From the NCBI GenBank assembly GCA_019084245.1, contig JAHRFE010000004.1, positions 1-64,000 on the forward strand: 64,000 bases of DNA, given 5' to 3'. The stretch comes from Hoeflea sp. Its GTDB lineage: Bacteria; Pseudomonadota; Alphaproteobacteria; Rhizobiales; Rhizobiaceae. This document shows, piece by piece, positions 49,696 to 58,577 of the stretch. The notes beneath the pieces were generated by a model, which worked only from the letters and a program-made list of their open reading frames with translations, was not told the DNA's origin and did no database searches. How positions within the stretch are numbered: position 1 is the first letter of the stretch; each line of letters opens with the position of its first letter. Made by a program: the position numbers and the translations under genes.

Positions 49696-50304
49696 TCAAC
49701 CCTTGGCTTTTTCATCGCCCGGGAGCACATAGTCGGTGCCTTCCCAGGGGGAGAGAAAATCGAAGTTGCGGAATTCCTGCTTGAGCATCACCGGCTCGTA
49801 GACGACCCGCTTGAGCCCGTCGTCATAACGCACCTCGACAAAACCGGTCAGCGGGAAATCCTTTCTGAGCGGATGCCCCTCGAACCCGTAATCGGTGAGA
49901 ATGCGGCGCAGATCCGGGTGCCCGGTGAACAGGATCCCGAAGAGGTCGTAGGCTTCGCGCTCGAACCAGTCGGCGCCCGGGTAGACTGCGGTGAGCGAGG
50001 GAACGGCGACGTCCTCGGACGTCATCACCTTGACCCGGATGCGCAAATTCTGGCGCGGCGACAGGAGGTGATAGACCACGTCGAAACGCTCGGGCCTGCC
50101 CGGCCAGTCGACGCCGCAGATATCGATGAAGCTGACAAATTGGCACTGCGCATCGTCGCGCAGAAAGGTCATCAGCTCGATCAGTTTCGCAGGCTGCGCG
50201 ATCAGCGTGAGCTCGCCATAGGCGGTCTCGGCGCGGTCGAACAGGTTGCCTTTGACTTCGCTCAGATAGTCCGAAAGGTCGGTGAGGGCCTGGCTCATCA
50301 TCAT
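49696..50304 (-). CDS. nuoC: NADH-quinone oxidoreductase subunit C
   Basis: A 202-residue peripheral subunit (30 kDa family) with the signature [39 protein letters not shown]. Three consecutive ATGs (50304, 50301, 50298) follow AGGAGA; the first is listed. It lies eight bases after nuoB. Confidence 0.95.
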   Translation of the reverse strand: MMMSQALTDLSDYLSEVKGNLFDRAETAYGELTLIAQPAKLIELMTFLRDDAQCQFVSFIDICGVDWPGRPERFDVVYHLLSPRQNLRIRVKVMTSEDVAVPSLTAVYPGADWFEREAYDLFGILFTGHPDLRRILTDYGFEGHPLRKDFPLTGFVEVRYDDGLKRVVYEPVMLKQEFRNFDFLSPWEGTDYVLPGDEKAKG

Positions 50305-50312
50305 AATGTCTC

Positions 50313-50888
50313 CTAGCGCTCGATCGTGCCGGTGCGGCGCATCTTCTTTTGCAGAAGCAGCACCCCATAGAGCAGGGCTTCGGCCGTCGGCGGGCATCCG
50401 GGAACATAGATGTCCACCGGCACCACGCGGTCACAGCCGCGCACCACGGAGTAGGAATAATGATAGTAGCCGCCGCCATTGGCGCAGGAGCCCATCGAGA
50501 TCACATAGCGCGGCTCGGGCATCTGGTCGTAGACCTTCCTCAGCGCCGGCGCCATCTTGTTGGTGAGCGTGCCCGCAACGATCATCACATCGGACTGGCG
50601 CGGTGAAGCGCGCGGCGCGAATCCGAAGCGCTCGGCGTCATAGCGCGGCATCGACATCTGCATCATCTCGACCGCGCAGCAGGCAAGACCGAAGGTCATC
50701 CACATCAGCGATCCGGTGCGCGACCAGTTGATCAGCTCATCCGTCGAGGTGACTAGAAATCCCTTGTCGGCAAGCTCGTTGTTGATCTCGCCGAAGAACC
50801 GGTCGTCGCTGCCAACCGGCTTGCCGGTATTGGGGTCGATTATGCCCTTGGGCGCGGGCGCCACCATCGGTGTGTTGCTCACTCCCAT
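50313..50888 (-). CDS. nuoB: NADH-quinone oxidoreductase subunit B
   Basis: A 191-residue subunit holding the terminal N2 4Fe-4S cluster: [11 protein letters not shown] tandem cysteines, [18 protein letters not shown] and [15 protein letters not shown]. The ATG overlaps the nuoA stop by ten bases. Confidence 0.96.
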   Translation of the reverse strand: MGVSNTPMVAPAPKGIIDPNTGKPVGSDDRFFGEINNELADKGFLVTSTDELINWSRTGSLMWMTFGLACCAVEMMQMSMPRYDAERFGFAPRASPRQSDVMIVAGTLTNKMAPALRKVYDQMPEPRYVISMGSCANGGGYYHYSYSVVRGCDRVVPVDIYVPGCPPTAEALLYGVLLLQKKMRRTGTIER

Positions 50889-51244
50889 TCCAGCGCTCCC
50901 TTTTTCCATTCATACACGAACCCGACCGTGAGCACGCCCAGGAACACCATCATCGACCAGAAGCCCATCCAGCCGATATCGCCGAACGACACCGCCCACG
51001 GAAACAGGAAGGCCACTTCGAGGTCGAAGATGATGAACAGGATCGAGACCAGGTAAAACCGCACGTCGAATTTCATGCGGGCGTCGTCAAACGCGTTGAA
51101 GCCGCATTCGTAGGCCGAGAGTTTTTCCGGATCGGGGTCCTTGTAGGCAATCGCGAAAGGCGCGATCAGCAAGGCCAGTCCGATGACCAGAGACACGCCG
51201 ATAAAGATCGCGATCGGTACATATGCGCCCAGAAGTTCCGTCAT
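50879..51244 (-). CDS. nuoA: NADH-quinone oxidoreductase subunit A
   Basis: A 121-residue, three-helix membrane subunit with the quinone-channel loop [22 protein letters not shown] and [15 protein letters not shown]. First gene of the nuo operon, with AGGAACGG before the start. The promoter must lie to its right. Confidence 0.95.
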   Translation of the reverse strand: MTELLGAYVPIAIFIGVSLVIGLALLIAPFAIAYKDPDPEKLSAYECGFNAFDDARMKFDVRFYLVSILFIIFDLEVAFLFPWAVSFGDIGWMGFWSMMVFLGVLTVGFVYEWKKGALEWE

Positions 51245-51738
51245 GACGTCCGTTCCTGTACCCGCTGCAGTCGAAGCCCCGGTCTTGTACAAAGATCTGG
51301 AGCCGGTCCCTCGCCCTGCGCGGCTAATCATGTTGCAACGCGGCGTGGTTAGCGCAGCCAGCCACCCTGCGCAAGAGCGCGCGGAGGATTTGACGCATTA
51401 GTACCAGCTTTCCGGGCTCCTTGTCGCGCCTGACCGCAATTCCCTCACAAGTGTTTTCAACAGCTTGCCAATTTGACGCACAATTTCAAAGCAAAAAGGA
51501 ATCGCTCACGCCCCGAAGCAAGGCTCCAGGCAAGGACCGAAGCCGCGGAAATGGCGGCGGAGAGTCGCGCGATGGGCCCGATGGAAGGGCAAGGTTCCAT
51601 CGGGCCTCGACGCCGGGATGTGGCGCGAACGCGATCAGTCAGACTGGCTTGGACTGAAGCCTTTTCTGGGCGGGATGACTTGCTGTTTGGCAGCGCCCCT
51701 TGGGGGCGGATTGGACCAAGGCCCAGAGTTTTGAAAAA
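51245..51738. other. nuo operon leader and tRNA-Asp downstream region
   Basis: About 490 bases without a protein gene. It should hold the nuo promoter on the minus strand; I cannot assign the -35/-10 boxes with confidence. The hairpin at 51575-51606 lies in the middle and probably ends the tRNA-Asp transcript. Confidence 0.5.
51575..51606 (-). terminator. Probable terminator downstream of tRNA-Asp
   Basis: Perfect 12-bp stem GGCCCGATGGAA (51575-51586) with TTCCATCGGGCC (51595-51606) and an 8-base loop. It has no clear U-tract on either strand, so direction and strength are uncertain. Confidence 0.4.
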
Positions 51739-51815
51739 TGGCGCGAGTGACGGGGCTCGAACCCGCGACCTCCGGCGTGACAGGCCGGCACTCTAACCAA
51801 CTGAGCTACACCCGC
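51739..51815 (-). tRNA. tRNA-Asp (anticodon GUC)
   Basis: A 77-nt cloverleaf with acceptor GCGGGTG/CACTCGC (one G-U pair), D arm GCTC...GAGT, anticodon arm CCGGC-CTGTCAC-GCCGG reading GUC, T arm GCGGG-TTCGAGC-CCCGT, discriminator G and an encoded CCA. Confidence 0.97.
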
Positions 51816-52062
51816 GCATCTTTCAGACGAAACAGTGGCTGACCGCCGTTCCGTGAGCGGCTGATTACGGCGTTCGCCGGAAGGTGTCAAGCAAGTTTGC
51901 GAAGGAAAAACGACAATGTCCCAACTTGTCCGCAAACCCGCCCGCCGTCGTGCCCATCCATCCTTGGCGCCCGGGCCTCTGAACCGTTTTTGATGGGACT
52001 GGAACAAGATTTTGTCTTGCGGAACCGCCACGAACCCCCTAAAGCAAGCGCCACCTGACTGG

Positions 52063-52138
52063 GGGCGATTAGCTCAGTTGGTAGAGCGCCTCGTTTACAC
52101 CGAGGATGTCGGGAGTTCGAGTCTCTCATCGCCCACCA
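52063..52138 (+). tRNA. tRNA-Val (anticodon UAC)
   Basis: A 76-nt cloverleaf: acceptor GGGCGAT/ATCGCCC, anticodon arm CCTCG-TTTACAC-CGAGG reading UAC, T arm with GTTCGAGT, discriminator A and encoded CCA. An integrase remnant lies just downstream, so the 3' end is the likely attachment site of a past integrative element. Confidence 0.97.
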
Positions 52139-52243
52139 TGCCACCCCCTTGGCCACCCCCTTGAAATCATTGAAACCTGTTGACTTGCCTGCGCATTTCC
52201 CCACTTTGGTGCCACAAACACCATCACAAGATCGGGCTTTGTC

Positions 52244-52489
52244 ATGGCAGGTCATCTCCAGCATCTGAAACTGCGGAACGGGCATTTTTTGGCCGTCGTC
52301 GTCGTATCCAGGGCGCTCCGCCCCGACCCGGACGCAACGGCGGAGCCGGAAACCCAGCTCGGAGGCGACCGGAGGGAAGCGCTGCGCATGCGCGCAGCGC
52401 TTGACGCCATTGCCGAGACCAGCGTCGCGAAGGTGACAAGCTTCCCGCGTGACGGGGTGGCTTTGCATCCTGTCCGGCTGAAGGCCTGA
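52244..52489 (+). pseudogene. Tyrosine-recombinase integrase, N-terminal remnant
   Basis: An 81-codon frame whose first 60 or so residues (MAGHLQHLKLRNGHFLAVVV, RALRP, then TQLGGDRREALRMRAALDAI) match the start of phage-type tyrosine integrases: the domain opening with a beta-hairpin, the VPxxLRP motif and xLGGDRREALRR. The catalytic Arg/His/Tyr domain is absent; the frame ends at 52489, one base before the permease gene. It starts about 105 bases after the tRNA-Val 3' end, the usual place for an integrase at its att site. The assignment rests on motif resemblance. Confidence 0.6.
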
Positions 52490-52490
52490 C

Positions 52491-53963
52491 ATGCCCGCGC
52501 TGCTGGCGGCATTGCCGATCGCTGTCGTGCTGCTGGCAATGGCCGTGCTGCATTGGCGAGCGGCGCTGGCCGGAGCCGCTGGCCTTGGCGTGGCGCTGGG
52601 GGTGATCTGGGGCACATCCGGGACAGGCGGCAGCGGAGGCCTGCTGGCCGGCGTCGCTGCCGAAGCCGCCAGCAGCACGGCGACGATCCTGTGGATCATC
52701 CTGCCTGCACTGGCCATCTACGAGTTGCAGGCCCGCGTCGGCGCCCTTGACCGCGTGCGACTGGCGCTCACCCAGATCAGCGACGACCGCGCCGTCCAGG
52801 CGCTGTTGGTCGCCTGGTTTTTCGGGCTGTTCATCGAAGGGGCGGCAGGGTTCGGAACACCTGCCGCATTGGCTGCCCCCCTGCTGGTGGGACTGGGCTT
52901 CGCACCGGTCAGGGCCGTGGCGCTGGCGCTCTTGGGTCATGCGGCCGGCGTGTCTTTCGGCGCGGTCGGCACCCCGGCGCTTGCCCAGATCGAAATGCTG
53001 GGCCTTCCGGGACAGGACCTTGCGGGGTGGACAATGCTGCTTCATGCCATACCCGCGGTGTTCCTGACGCTCGTGGTCATGCGGCTGGCAACCGACGCGC
53101 CCTTGTCGCCCCGGCATGTCGGGTTGGCGCTGCTGGCGGCTCTTTGCTTTCTGCTGCCCGCCCTGACACTGGCATGGCTGGCGGGCCCTGAACTTCCGAC
53201 ACTGGGCGGCGCGTTGATTGGCGGCGCCGCCTTCGTGGCCTTTATCCGGTGGCGCTATCCGAAAGCTGAGGTGAGCGAAGCCCGATGGCAGCTGGCTGAT
53301 CTGGCGCCCTACCTGCTGATTCTTGCCCTGGTTTTGCTGACCCGCATGATCCCGCCGGTTCAGAGCCTGTTGTCAGGCCTTTGGCTTGGCTGGCAATGGG
53401 AGGACTATTCAGGCGGAATTGCGCCGCTCTACCACCCCGGCACCTTGCTGATGCTGGGATTGGTCAGCGCGGCGCTGCTGACCGGGCGCGGCGCACTATT
53501 GCGGCCAGCACTTGGCGCGGCTTTGCGGCGCCTTGCTCCTGTTGCGCTGGCGCTGCTGGCCATGCTGACCCTGGCGCGACTGATGGTGCATGGCGGACTG
53601 ATCGGCCAGTTGGCAGAGGCGGCCGCGCAGGTTGGGATGTTCTGGCCGTTGCTTGCCCCTTTTGTCGGCGTTTTGGGCACCTTCGTCAGCGGCTCCGCCA
53701 CAGCATCGAACGTCTTGTTCTCAGAGTTTCAAGCGGCAACGGCGCAGGCCCTTGACCTGCCCGTGACCCTGATGGCGGCAGCTCAGGCGGTCGGGTCGGC
53801 CATCGGCAATGCGATCGCCCCGCACAACATCATCGCCGGGGCTGCGACAGTCGGTCTGTCCGGTCGGGATGGCGAGGTGCTGGCGCGGACCCTATTGCCG
53901 GCGCTCCTCTATGCGGCCGGCGCCGGCGGCATTGTTGCGGCCGTGGTCATGCAAAGCCGGTGA
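52491..53963 (+). CDS. L-lactate permease family (LctP) transporter
   Basis: A 490-residue inner-membrane protein with about 12-14 hydrophobic helices. Family landmarks are FFGLFIEGAAGFGTPAALAAPLLVGLGF, GHAAGVSFGAVGTPALAQ, GVLGTFVSGSATASNVLF and SAIGNAIAPHNIIAGAATVGL. Members import lactate or glycolate in symport with protons. It is shorter than the usual 530-560 residues. No lactate dehydrogenase lies nearby, so the substrate is uncertain. It begins one base after the integrase remnant and may depend on read-through from there. Context suggests it arrived with, or was exposed by, the integrated element. Confidence 0.8.
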   Translation: MPALLAALPIAVVLLAMAVLHWRAALAGAAGLGVALGVIWGTSGTGGSGGLLAGVAAEAASSTATILWIILPALAIYELQARVGALDRVRLALTQISDDRAVQALLVAWFFGLFIEGAAGFGTPAALAAPLLVGLGFAPVRAVALALLGHAAGVSFGAVGTPALAQIEMLGLPGQDLAGWTMLLHAIPAVFLTLVVMRLATDAPLSPRHVGLALLAALCFLLPALTLAWLAGPELPTLGGALIGGAAFVAFIRWRYPKAEVSEARWQLADLAPYLLILALVLLTRMIPPVQSLLSGLWLGWQWEDYSGGIAPLYHPGTLLMLGLVSAALLTGRGALLRPALGAALRRLAPVALALLAMLTLARLMVHGGLIGQLAEAAAQVGMFWPLLAPFVGVLGTFVSGSATASNVLFSEFQAATAQALDLPVTLMAAAQAVGSAIGNAIAPHNIIAGAATVGLSGRDGEVLARTLLPALLYAAGAGGIVAAVVMQSR

Positions 53964-54343
53964 TGACCTGAGGCTGAAGGCCAAGGGCTTTGCGAGGTGA
54001 CTGTTGCCTCGTTCCGGTCCGCACGTGCGCACGAAATGGGCGGCTTTTCCGCCGCAATATCACCAGAGGGTGATTTATTGCCAGGGACGTCCCCTCGCCT
54101 GCCCCCCCGCGCGTACGCCACTCGTCAACCGGTCGCGTGTGGGCGACGGACCAGCCCGGATCTTCGACCCAAAAGTTCCCGCACCTCTAGCTCAGCGAGC
54201 ATCTCCCACTGCGGGAATTCACCTAGCCGGCTGAAACTGGCAGCGGAGGCCCTCCATTTCATCAAGAACTTGACCACCCATCGGCGGTGTGGTCAGTCTG
54301 AACCAACGGAAGCTTGGTCGAGCTTTGCATTTCACTGAGAATC
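53964..54343. other. Intergenic region without a recognisable gene
   Basis: About 380 bases; open frames here are short, in conflict on the two strands, and lack motifs. A promoter for the histidine kinase is expected but not identified. Confidence 0.5.
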
Positions 54344-55852
54344 ATGGACACTGAAAAAGCCACATCGGAGGACGAAATCACCTTCCTTTCGGACGCGGAT
54401 GCGCTCGAGGAGGGTTTGCGCCTGGGCTGCGTCGGCGTCTGGCGCTGGAAGATCGACAGCGATCTGCTTCAGTGGACGCGGAACCTCGAAAGCGTTCATC
54501 ACCTGCCGCCCGGATCGTTCGACGGCAGTCTCTCCAGTTTTCAGCGTGATCTTCATCCCAGTGATGCGGGTGAGGTGTGGCAGAAGATCAAGGCGAGCAT
54601 CGAGCACGAGACGCCCTATCGCGCGGTGTATCGAACCAGTCCGCGACCGAACCAGGCAGAATTGTGGATCGAAACGGCTGGCGCCGTCACCACGGCCCCG
54701 GATGGTTCCCGGTATCTGACCGGCATCTGCCTGGACGTCACCGACCGAGTGAAGAAGGAGCGTCAGCTTGTGCGGCGGCTGTCCCAGCAGCATGCGGTTG
54801 CGCAGTTCGGCGCATATGCCCTCAACGAAGACTCCTTGCAGAATGTGCTGGATGAAGCGGTGCGCGTGGCGGCCGATGTTCTTCACGTTCCGCTCACGAA
54901 GATCCTGAAGTTCTCCGATTCCGCCGACCATCTTGTCCTGTGCGCTGGCATCGGGTGGAACGACGGATTGGTCGGCCATGGCGCCGTGGATATCGACAGG
55001 GCTTCGCAGGCGGGTTTCACACTTATGACAAGCGGGCCGGTCCTTGTCAGCGACATCCTGACGGAGACACGGTTCAGCGGCCCGCAGCTTCTGCATGACC
55101 ATGAAGTTCGCAGCGGCATTTCGGTTGTCATTCCCGGAGCCGGGAGTCGACCGTTTGGCGTCTTCGGAATACATGCGCGCGATGTCCGCGAATTCGACAC
55201 TACGGATGCGGAGTTCCTTCAGTCGATTGCGCATATTGTGGCCGGAGCGGTACGGCACGCTGCTGCCTCTGATCACAAGACGCTGCTTGTCCGCGAAATG
55301 GCCCATCGTGCCGGCAACATGCTGCAACTGGTCAACAGCATCGCCGGCAAGACCTTCAGTCCCGATGCGGACCCCCAGCTGGCTCGCCGGTCATTCAGCG
55401 AACGGCTGAATGCGCTGGCGCGCTCAAACTATGTCGTCGCACGCGGCGGCTGGACCGCCACGCCCTTCAGGGAACTGGTCGAAGAGACCTTGCAGCCTTT
55501 TGGCAGCCGGGTGATCGCCGAAGGACGGAACGTGCTGCTGCCACCCGAATTCTGCTTTGACATGGGGCTTATCCTCCATGAACTTGCCACGAATTCGGCC
55601 AAGTACGGAACGCTCGGCCAGCAGGACGGTTCGGTCCTGGTCAGATGGACCTTTCGCCCGCGATCGCAAGGAGCAAGACTTTTCTCCTTCGAATGGGAGG
55701 ACCCTATGCCGATGTCGGCAACTTCCGCGACAGGCACCGGCTTCGGTTCGAAACTGATGAGTGCGCTGATCGAACGCAAATGGAATGGCACAGTGACTGT
55801 GTCCGAGGATTCCAATTTCAGACTGACCATCGAGGTTTCCCTCGCCGAATGA
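54344..55852 (+). CDS. HWE-family sensor histidine kinase with PAS and GAF domains
   Basis: A 502-residue, probably soluble kinase. A PAS domain covers about residues 25-140 (GLRLGCVGVWRWKIDSD start, ICLDVTDRVKKERQL end). A GAF domain covers about 150-310 (RVAADVLHVPLTKILKF, VISV-type strand). The HWE transmitter follows: REMAHRAGNMLQLVNSIA with the phosphorylated His near residue 325, HELATNSAKYGTL N box, FEWEDPMP (the W-x-E position) and GTGFGSKLM G box. Such kinases respond to light, redox or stress signals and often feed the alphaproteobacterial general stress response. No cognate response regulator is adjacent. The ATG at 54344 is preferred over an upstream TTG. Confidence 0.85.
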   Translation: MDTEKATSEDEITFLSDADALEEGLRLGCVGVWRWKIDSDLLQWTRNLESVHHLPPGSFDGSLSSFQRDLHPSDAGEVWQKIKASIEHETPYRAVYRTSPRPNQAELWIETAGAVTTAPDGSRYLTGICLDVTDRVKKERQLVRRLSQQHAVAQFGAYALNEDSLQNVLDEAVRVAADVLHVPLTKILKFSDSADHLVLCAGIGWNDGLVGHGAVDIDRASQAGFTLMTSGPVLVSDILTETRFSGPQLLHDHEVRSGISVVIPGAGSRPFGVFGIHARDVREFDTTDAEFLQSIAHIVAGAVRHAAASDHKTLLVREMAHRAGNMLQLVNSIAGKTFSPDADPQLARRSFSERLNALARSNYVVARGGWTATPFRELVEETLQPFGSRVIAEGRNVLLPPEFCFDMGLILHELATNSAKYGTLGQQDGSVLVRWTFRPRSQGARLFSFEWEDPMPMSATSATGTGFGSKLMSALIERKWNGTVTVSEDSNFRLTIEVSLAE

Positions 55853-56418
55853 GTGGGGTGCAATTCGCGGATGTCCGCGGCGACCTTCATCTTGGAAGAA
55901 TTCACCCTTAACCTTGTCCGCATCCGCCGACCTTCTGCTCTCGCCCATGATCGCTGCGGCGGCCATGAGCCTGTCCTCCGTATCGGCGATATCCAATGCC
56001 TTGCGGCTCAGGAGGATCGATTTCTGATGCCCGAAAACGGACATGATCCGCCGCGCATAAACACTTTATCCTACAGTCTGCCCTTGATGCACCATGTCGC
56101 GCCCTGCGGCAAACACCTTGCGGCGACTGTGCAGCCTGTCCAACGCAGACATTTCCCTATCGGAAAGAGCCACGAAGGCTCCAAGCTTGCCCGCGAGCGG
56201 GCTTTGCGGTGCTGTCATAGGCCGGCCCTCCTTCGTCGCGTGTATCTTCAGACCGACTTGTCAAAAAACGGTCGCTGGAACGACAGTTAAACGTCGATAC
56301 GGCTGAGAAAACTGATCCGCCTCAGTGTATGATATCATATTCATGCGAGACTGATGCTGGGATTGGAATGGCAAGGCGTTACCCATGTGCCGCCACCAAC
56401 CCGCTAAAGGTCAGCCCA
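55853..56418. other. Region between kinase and small gene holding a truncated regulator
   Basis: About 565 bases. The only gene-like item is the truncated Crp/Fnr N terminus on the minus strand (56066-56218). The sequence between it and the kinase has a further minus-strand open stretch without recognisable similarity. Confidence 0.5.
56066..56218 (-). pseudogene. Truncated Crp/Fnr-family regulator (N-terminal 50 residues)
   Basis: Starts at the ATG at 56218 with GGAGGG upstream. It encodes LAGKLGAFVALSDREMSALD, then RRKVFAAGRDMVHQGQTVG before a TAA. This is the opening of the cAMP/effector-binding domain of Crp/Fnr proteins (LxxxExxxL, xAGxxLVxEG pattern). The remaining barrel and the DNA-binding helix-turn-helix are absent. 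It is either a relic or a small protein that has kept its own ribosome site. Confidence 0.5.
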
Positions 56419-56655
56419 ATGCCCGAGATTTCCGACGTGTATGGAACGGCAGCACTTGCAATCTGCGAGTCGCTTCTGCTTTCGCTGAACGATCGCAAAA
56501 TCCTTCCCGAACACGAAATCGTCGGGATTCTTCGCGATGCGGCCGCAGCCCATTCAAACGATACCGGCGAGGACGGCAAAGCCGACCTTCACCAAGCCGT
56601 TGCTGCACTGATCAACGGCATTCTCGTGGGCGGAAATTCAGTTCGCCGCAGGTAG
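56419..56655 (+). CDS. Small conserved hypothetical protein, 78 aa
   Basis: Starts at the ATG at 56419, with AAAGG ten bases upstream. The sequence (MPEISDVYGTAALAICESLL, then DRKILPEHEIVGILRDAAA) is amphipathic helical and ends VGGNSVRRR. I recall near-identical small proteins in other Hyphomicrobiales, without known function. Confidence 0.65.
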   Translation: MPEISDVYGTAALAICESLLLSLNDRKILPEHEIVGILRDAAAAHSNDTGEDGKADLHQAVAALINGILVGGNSVRRR

Positions 56656-56897
56656 TAGCATGGGGATCGGAGTTGCGCGCGAGATCCACCATGACCTTCT
56701 TGGATTGGGACATTGTAGAATTCTTCCTTTCGCTGGGTGTTGTGAGAAGGCGTGCGAGATCACGGCCCGGACCGCCTTCTGTCCGGGCCCAGGGCTGCGG
56801 TCTCCATTGCGGAAACCAGCCGTGCTGATTGACGATTGACGGCCTGAGGCCGGCTTCCGCCGCTACCCGGTTGGCCCGGGGAATTGCGGTATTGGGG

Positions 56898-57059
56898 CTA
56901 CATCCAGGGATCTCCGGCGGATTTCCGGGGCTGATAGCCGATGTCCCGCAGGAAATGGTCGTTGAGTTCGTGAAGTGCTGCGCGGCGCGCGCGTTCGGCG
57001 CGATGACGCCTGTGCCTTTCCCACCAAAGCCCGAACAGAGAGTGTTGAAAGATCGCCAT
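56898..57059 (-). CDS. DUF1127 domain protein, 53 aa
   Basis: Encodes a basic Arg/His-rich helix (RHRRHRAERARRAALHELND) followed by the DUF1127 core HFLRDIGYQPR. DUF1127 proteins are small, Arg-rich and abundant in alphaproteobacteria, where some bind RNA and act in phosphate, growth or stress regulation. The ATG at 57059 lies three bases after the stop of the TPR gene, so it is cotranscribed. Confidence 0.85.
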   Translation of the reverse strand: MAIFQHSLFGLWWERHRRHRAERARRAALHELNDHFLRDIGYQPRKSAGDPWM

Positions 57060-57062
57060 GGC

Positions 57063-58400
57063 TCAGGCCGCCTTCTGGCCGGGATTTGCATTTGCCCGGG
57101 CACGGCCCAGGAAAGACCGGTTCACCGGGCTGTGAGGCTTGAGCGCCAGGCGCTCGCAGGCGAGCGCTTCCGCCATGCCTGTCAACCCGCCGCGCAGCGT
57201 CGCCTCGGTCAGCGTCCAGTCGATGATGTCGCGCTGGGCATGGCTGCCGCCAAATGTGTTGGCTATCTGGCGGGCGCCGTGCAGGCGGACGGCTGCGGTC
57301 TCGTAGTCGCCCTGCCAGAACGCGGCGAAACCTTCCACCAGCGGCAGCGCAGTCTTGCGCCCCCAGGCGTCGACTTCCGCAGCACCCCCACCTTCCCGGA
57401 AACCCGCGAGGATGCGCTCGGCGTCACCGGCCCGGCCTGCGCCGAGATAGGCCATGACGGCGTGCCAGTCGTTGAACGGATAGGAGCGGCCGTCGGCATG
57501 GCTGTCCCAGGCCGTCGCCAATTCCTGCCAGCGGTCGCCGACATCATGGCCGGTGAGATTGAGCCGCCACAGAAGCGCGGAGGCATCGACCATGTCGAGC
57601 GCGACCATGCTGCGATCCTGGCGGATCGGGCCGTCATAGAGCGCCAGCACCTGGTCCGCCTGGCCGAGATCCAGATGGCAAAGCGCACGATGCCACCAGT
57701 TGTGAACCCTGAAGAAATTGTCGTCGCCGGTCCAGTGCGGTTCGCGGGCGATCATCCAGCCGATGCCGTCCTCGGCCCGGCCCTGCATCTCCATGACATG
57801 GGCGACAGCGTGGTGCGCCCACGAATCGAGCGGCTGGAGATCGAGTGCCCGGCGGCCGGCCTCCTCGGCGCGGGCGTAGTCGCCGGTTTCCTCAAGCCCG
57901 AAGGCATGCATGCCGAGCACGATGGAATGGCCCGGAACGGCGTCCGACCATTTCGGCAAGACGCGGGCGATGCGGTCGCGCAGGTTGCGCGCATTGGCGC
58001 GGTAGAAATCCATCAGATGGCCCGCCTGCAGGGCGACGATGTCGTGCGGATGGTCAATATTGTGGCGGTCGAGCGCTGTTGCCGCCGCGGTCCACTCGCC
58101 GCCGAGCAGCAGGTCGAGGGCAGCCGCATGCGACGCCTCGCGTTCGGTGAGCCTCAGAGACTTGACTGTGCCGAGGATCGCCCTGGCTTCCTTCGTCGCT
58201 TCCGGCTCTGTCGCCAGGCCGAAGAGATGGGCTTTCAGGATGTGCGCCATGGCAAAGCCCGGCGCGATGGCGATGGCCTGGTCAGCCAAGCCGACCGGAT
58301 CGCCGCGATAGATGTTGAAGGCCTCGACAGCCTGATCGAAGAGGCTGGCGACCTCGTTGTCTGCGCCGGAAAGCGCGTTGCCTTGTGCATCCTTATGCAT
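57063..58400 (-). CDS. TTC38-like tetratricopeptide repeat protein
   Basis: A 445-residue soluble, all-helical protein of the TPR superfamily. It resembles bacterial relatives of animal TTC38: DIVALQAGHLMDFYRANARNLRDRIARVLP, HSIVLGMHAFGLEETGDYARAEEAGRRAL, WAHHAVAHVMEMQGRAEDGI and a HNWWHRALCHLDLG segment with conserved His and Trp. The function in bacteria is unknown; the conserved polar residues hint at more than scaffolding. The start at 58400 has AAGGAG upstream. It is divergent from the CadC-like regulator, its likely controller. Confidence 0.8.
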   Translation of the reverse strand: MHKDAQGNALSGADNEVASLFDQAVEAFNIYRGDPVGLADQAIAIAPGFAMAHILKAHLFGLATEPEATKEARAILGTVKSLRLTEREASHAAALDLLLGGEWTAAATALDRHNIDHPHDIVALQAGHLMDFYRANARNLRDRIARVLPKWSDAVPGHSIVLGMHAFGLEETGDYARAEEAGRRALDLQPLDSWAHHAVAHVMEMQGRAEDGIGWMIAREPHWTGDDNFFRVHNWWHRALCHLDLGQADQVLALYDGPIRQDRSMVALDMVDASALLWRLNLTGHDVGDRWQELATAWDSHADGRSYPFNDWHAVMAYLGAGRAGDAERILAGFREGGGAAEVDAWGRKTALPLVEGFAAFWQGDYETAAVRLHGARQIANTFGGSHAQRDIIDWTLTEATLRGGLTGMAEALACERLALKPHSPVNRSFLGRARANANPGQKAA

Positions 58401-58577
58401 GGTGTCTTGCTCCTTGTCGGAATTGATTGCTGGATTGCGAAATCCACCCGATTGCAGGCGGCGCGTGCGAAAGACATAATCGGCGCTTCCTGTCGGGCGG
58501 TGTTCTGGCGCAAGACGCTTCACGCCGACAGGACGGCGCACCGATGCTTCGCCGATGAATTCCCGATGGAGGAGCAG

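Noticed and set aside
55424..56044. Minus-strand frame beginning MSVFGHQKSILLSRKALDIA
   Set aside because: Most of it is antisense to the kinase transmitter domain; the part beyond the kinase shows no similarity I can name.
56829..58577. The 583-codon in-frame extension upstream of the CadC-like regulator
   Set aside because: It is antisense to the well-supported TTC38-like and DUF1127 genes; the winged-helix homology begins after 58578, which has a good ribosome site.
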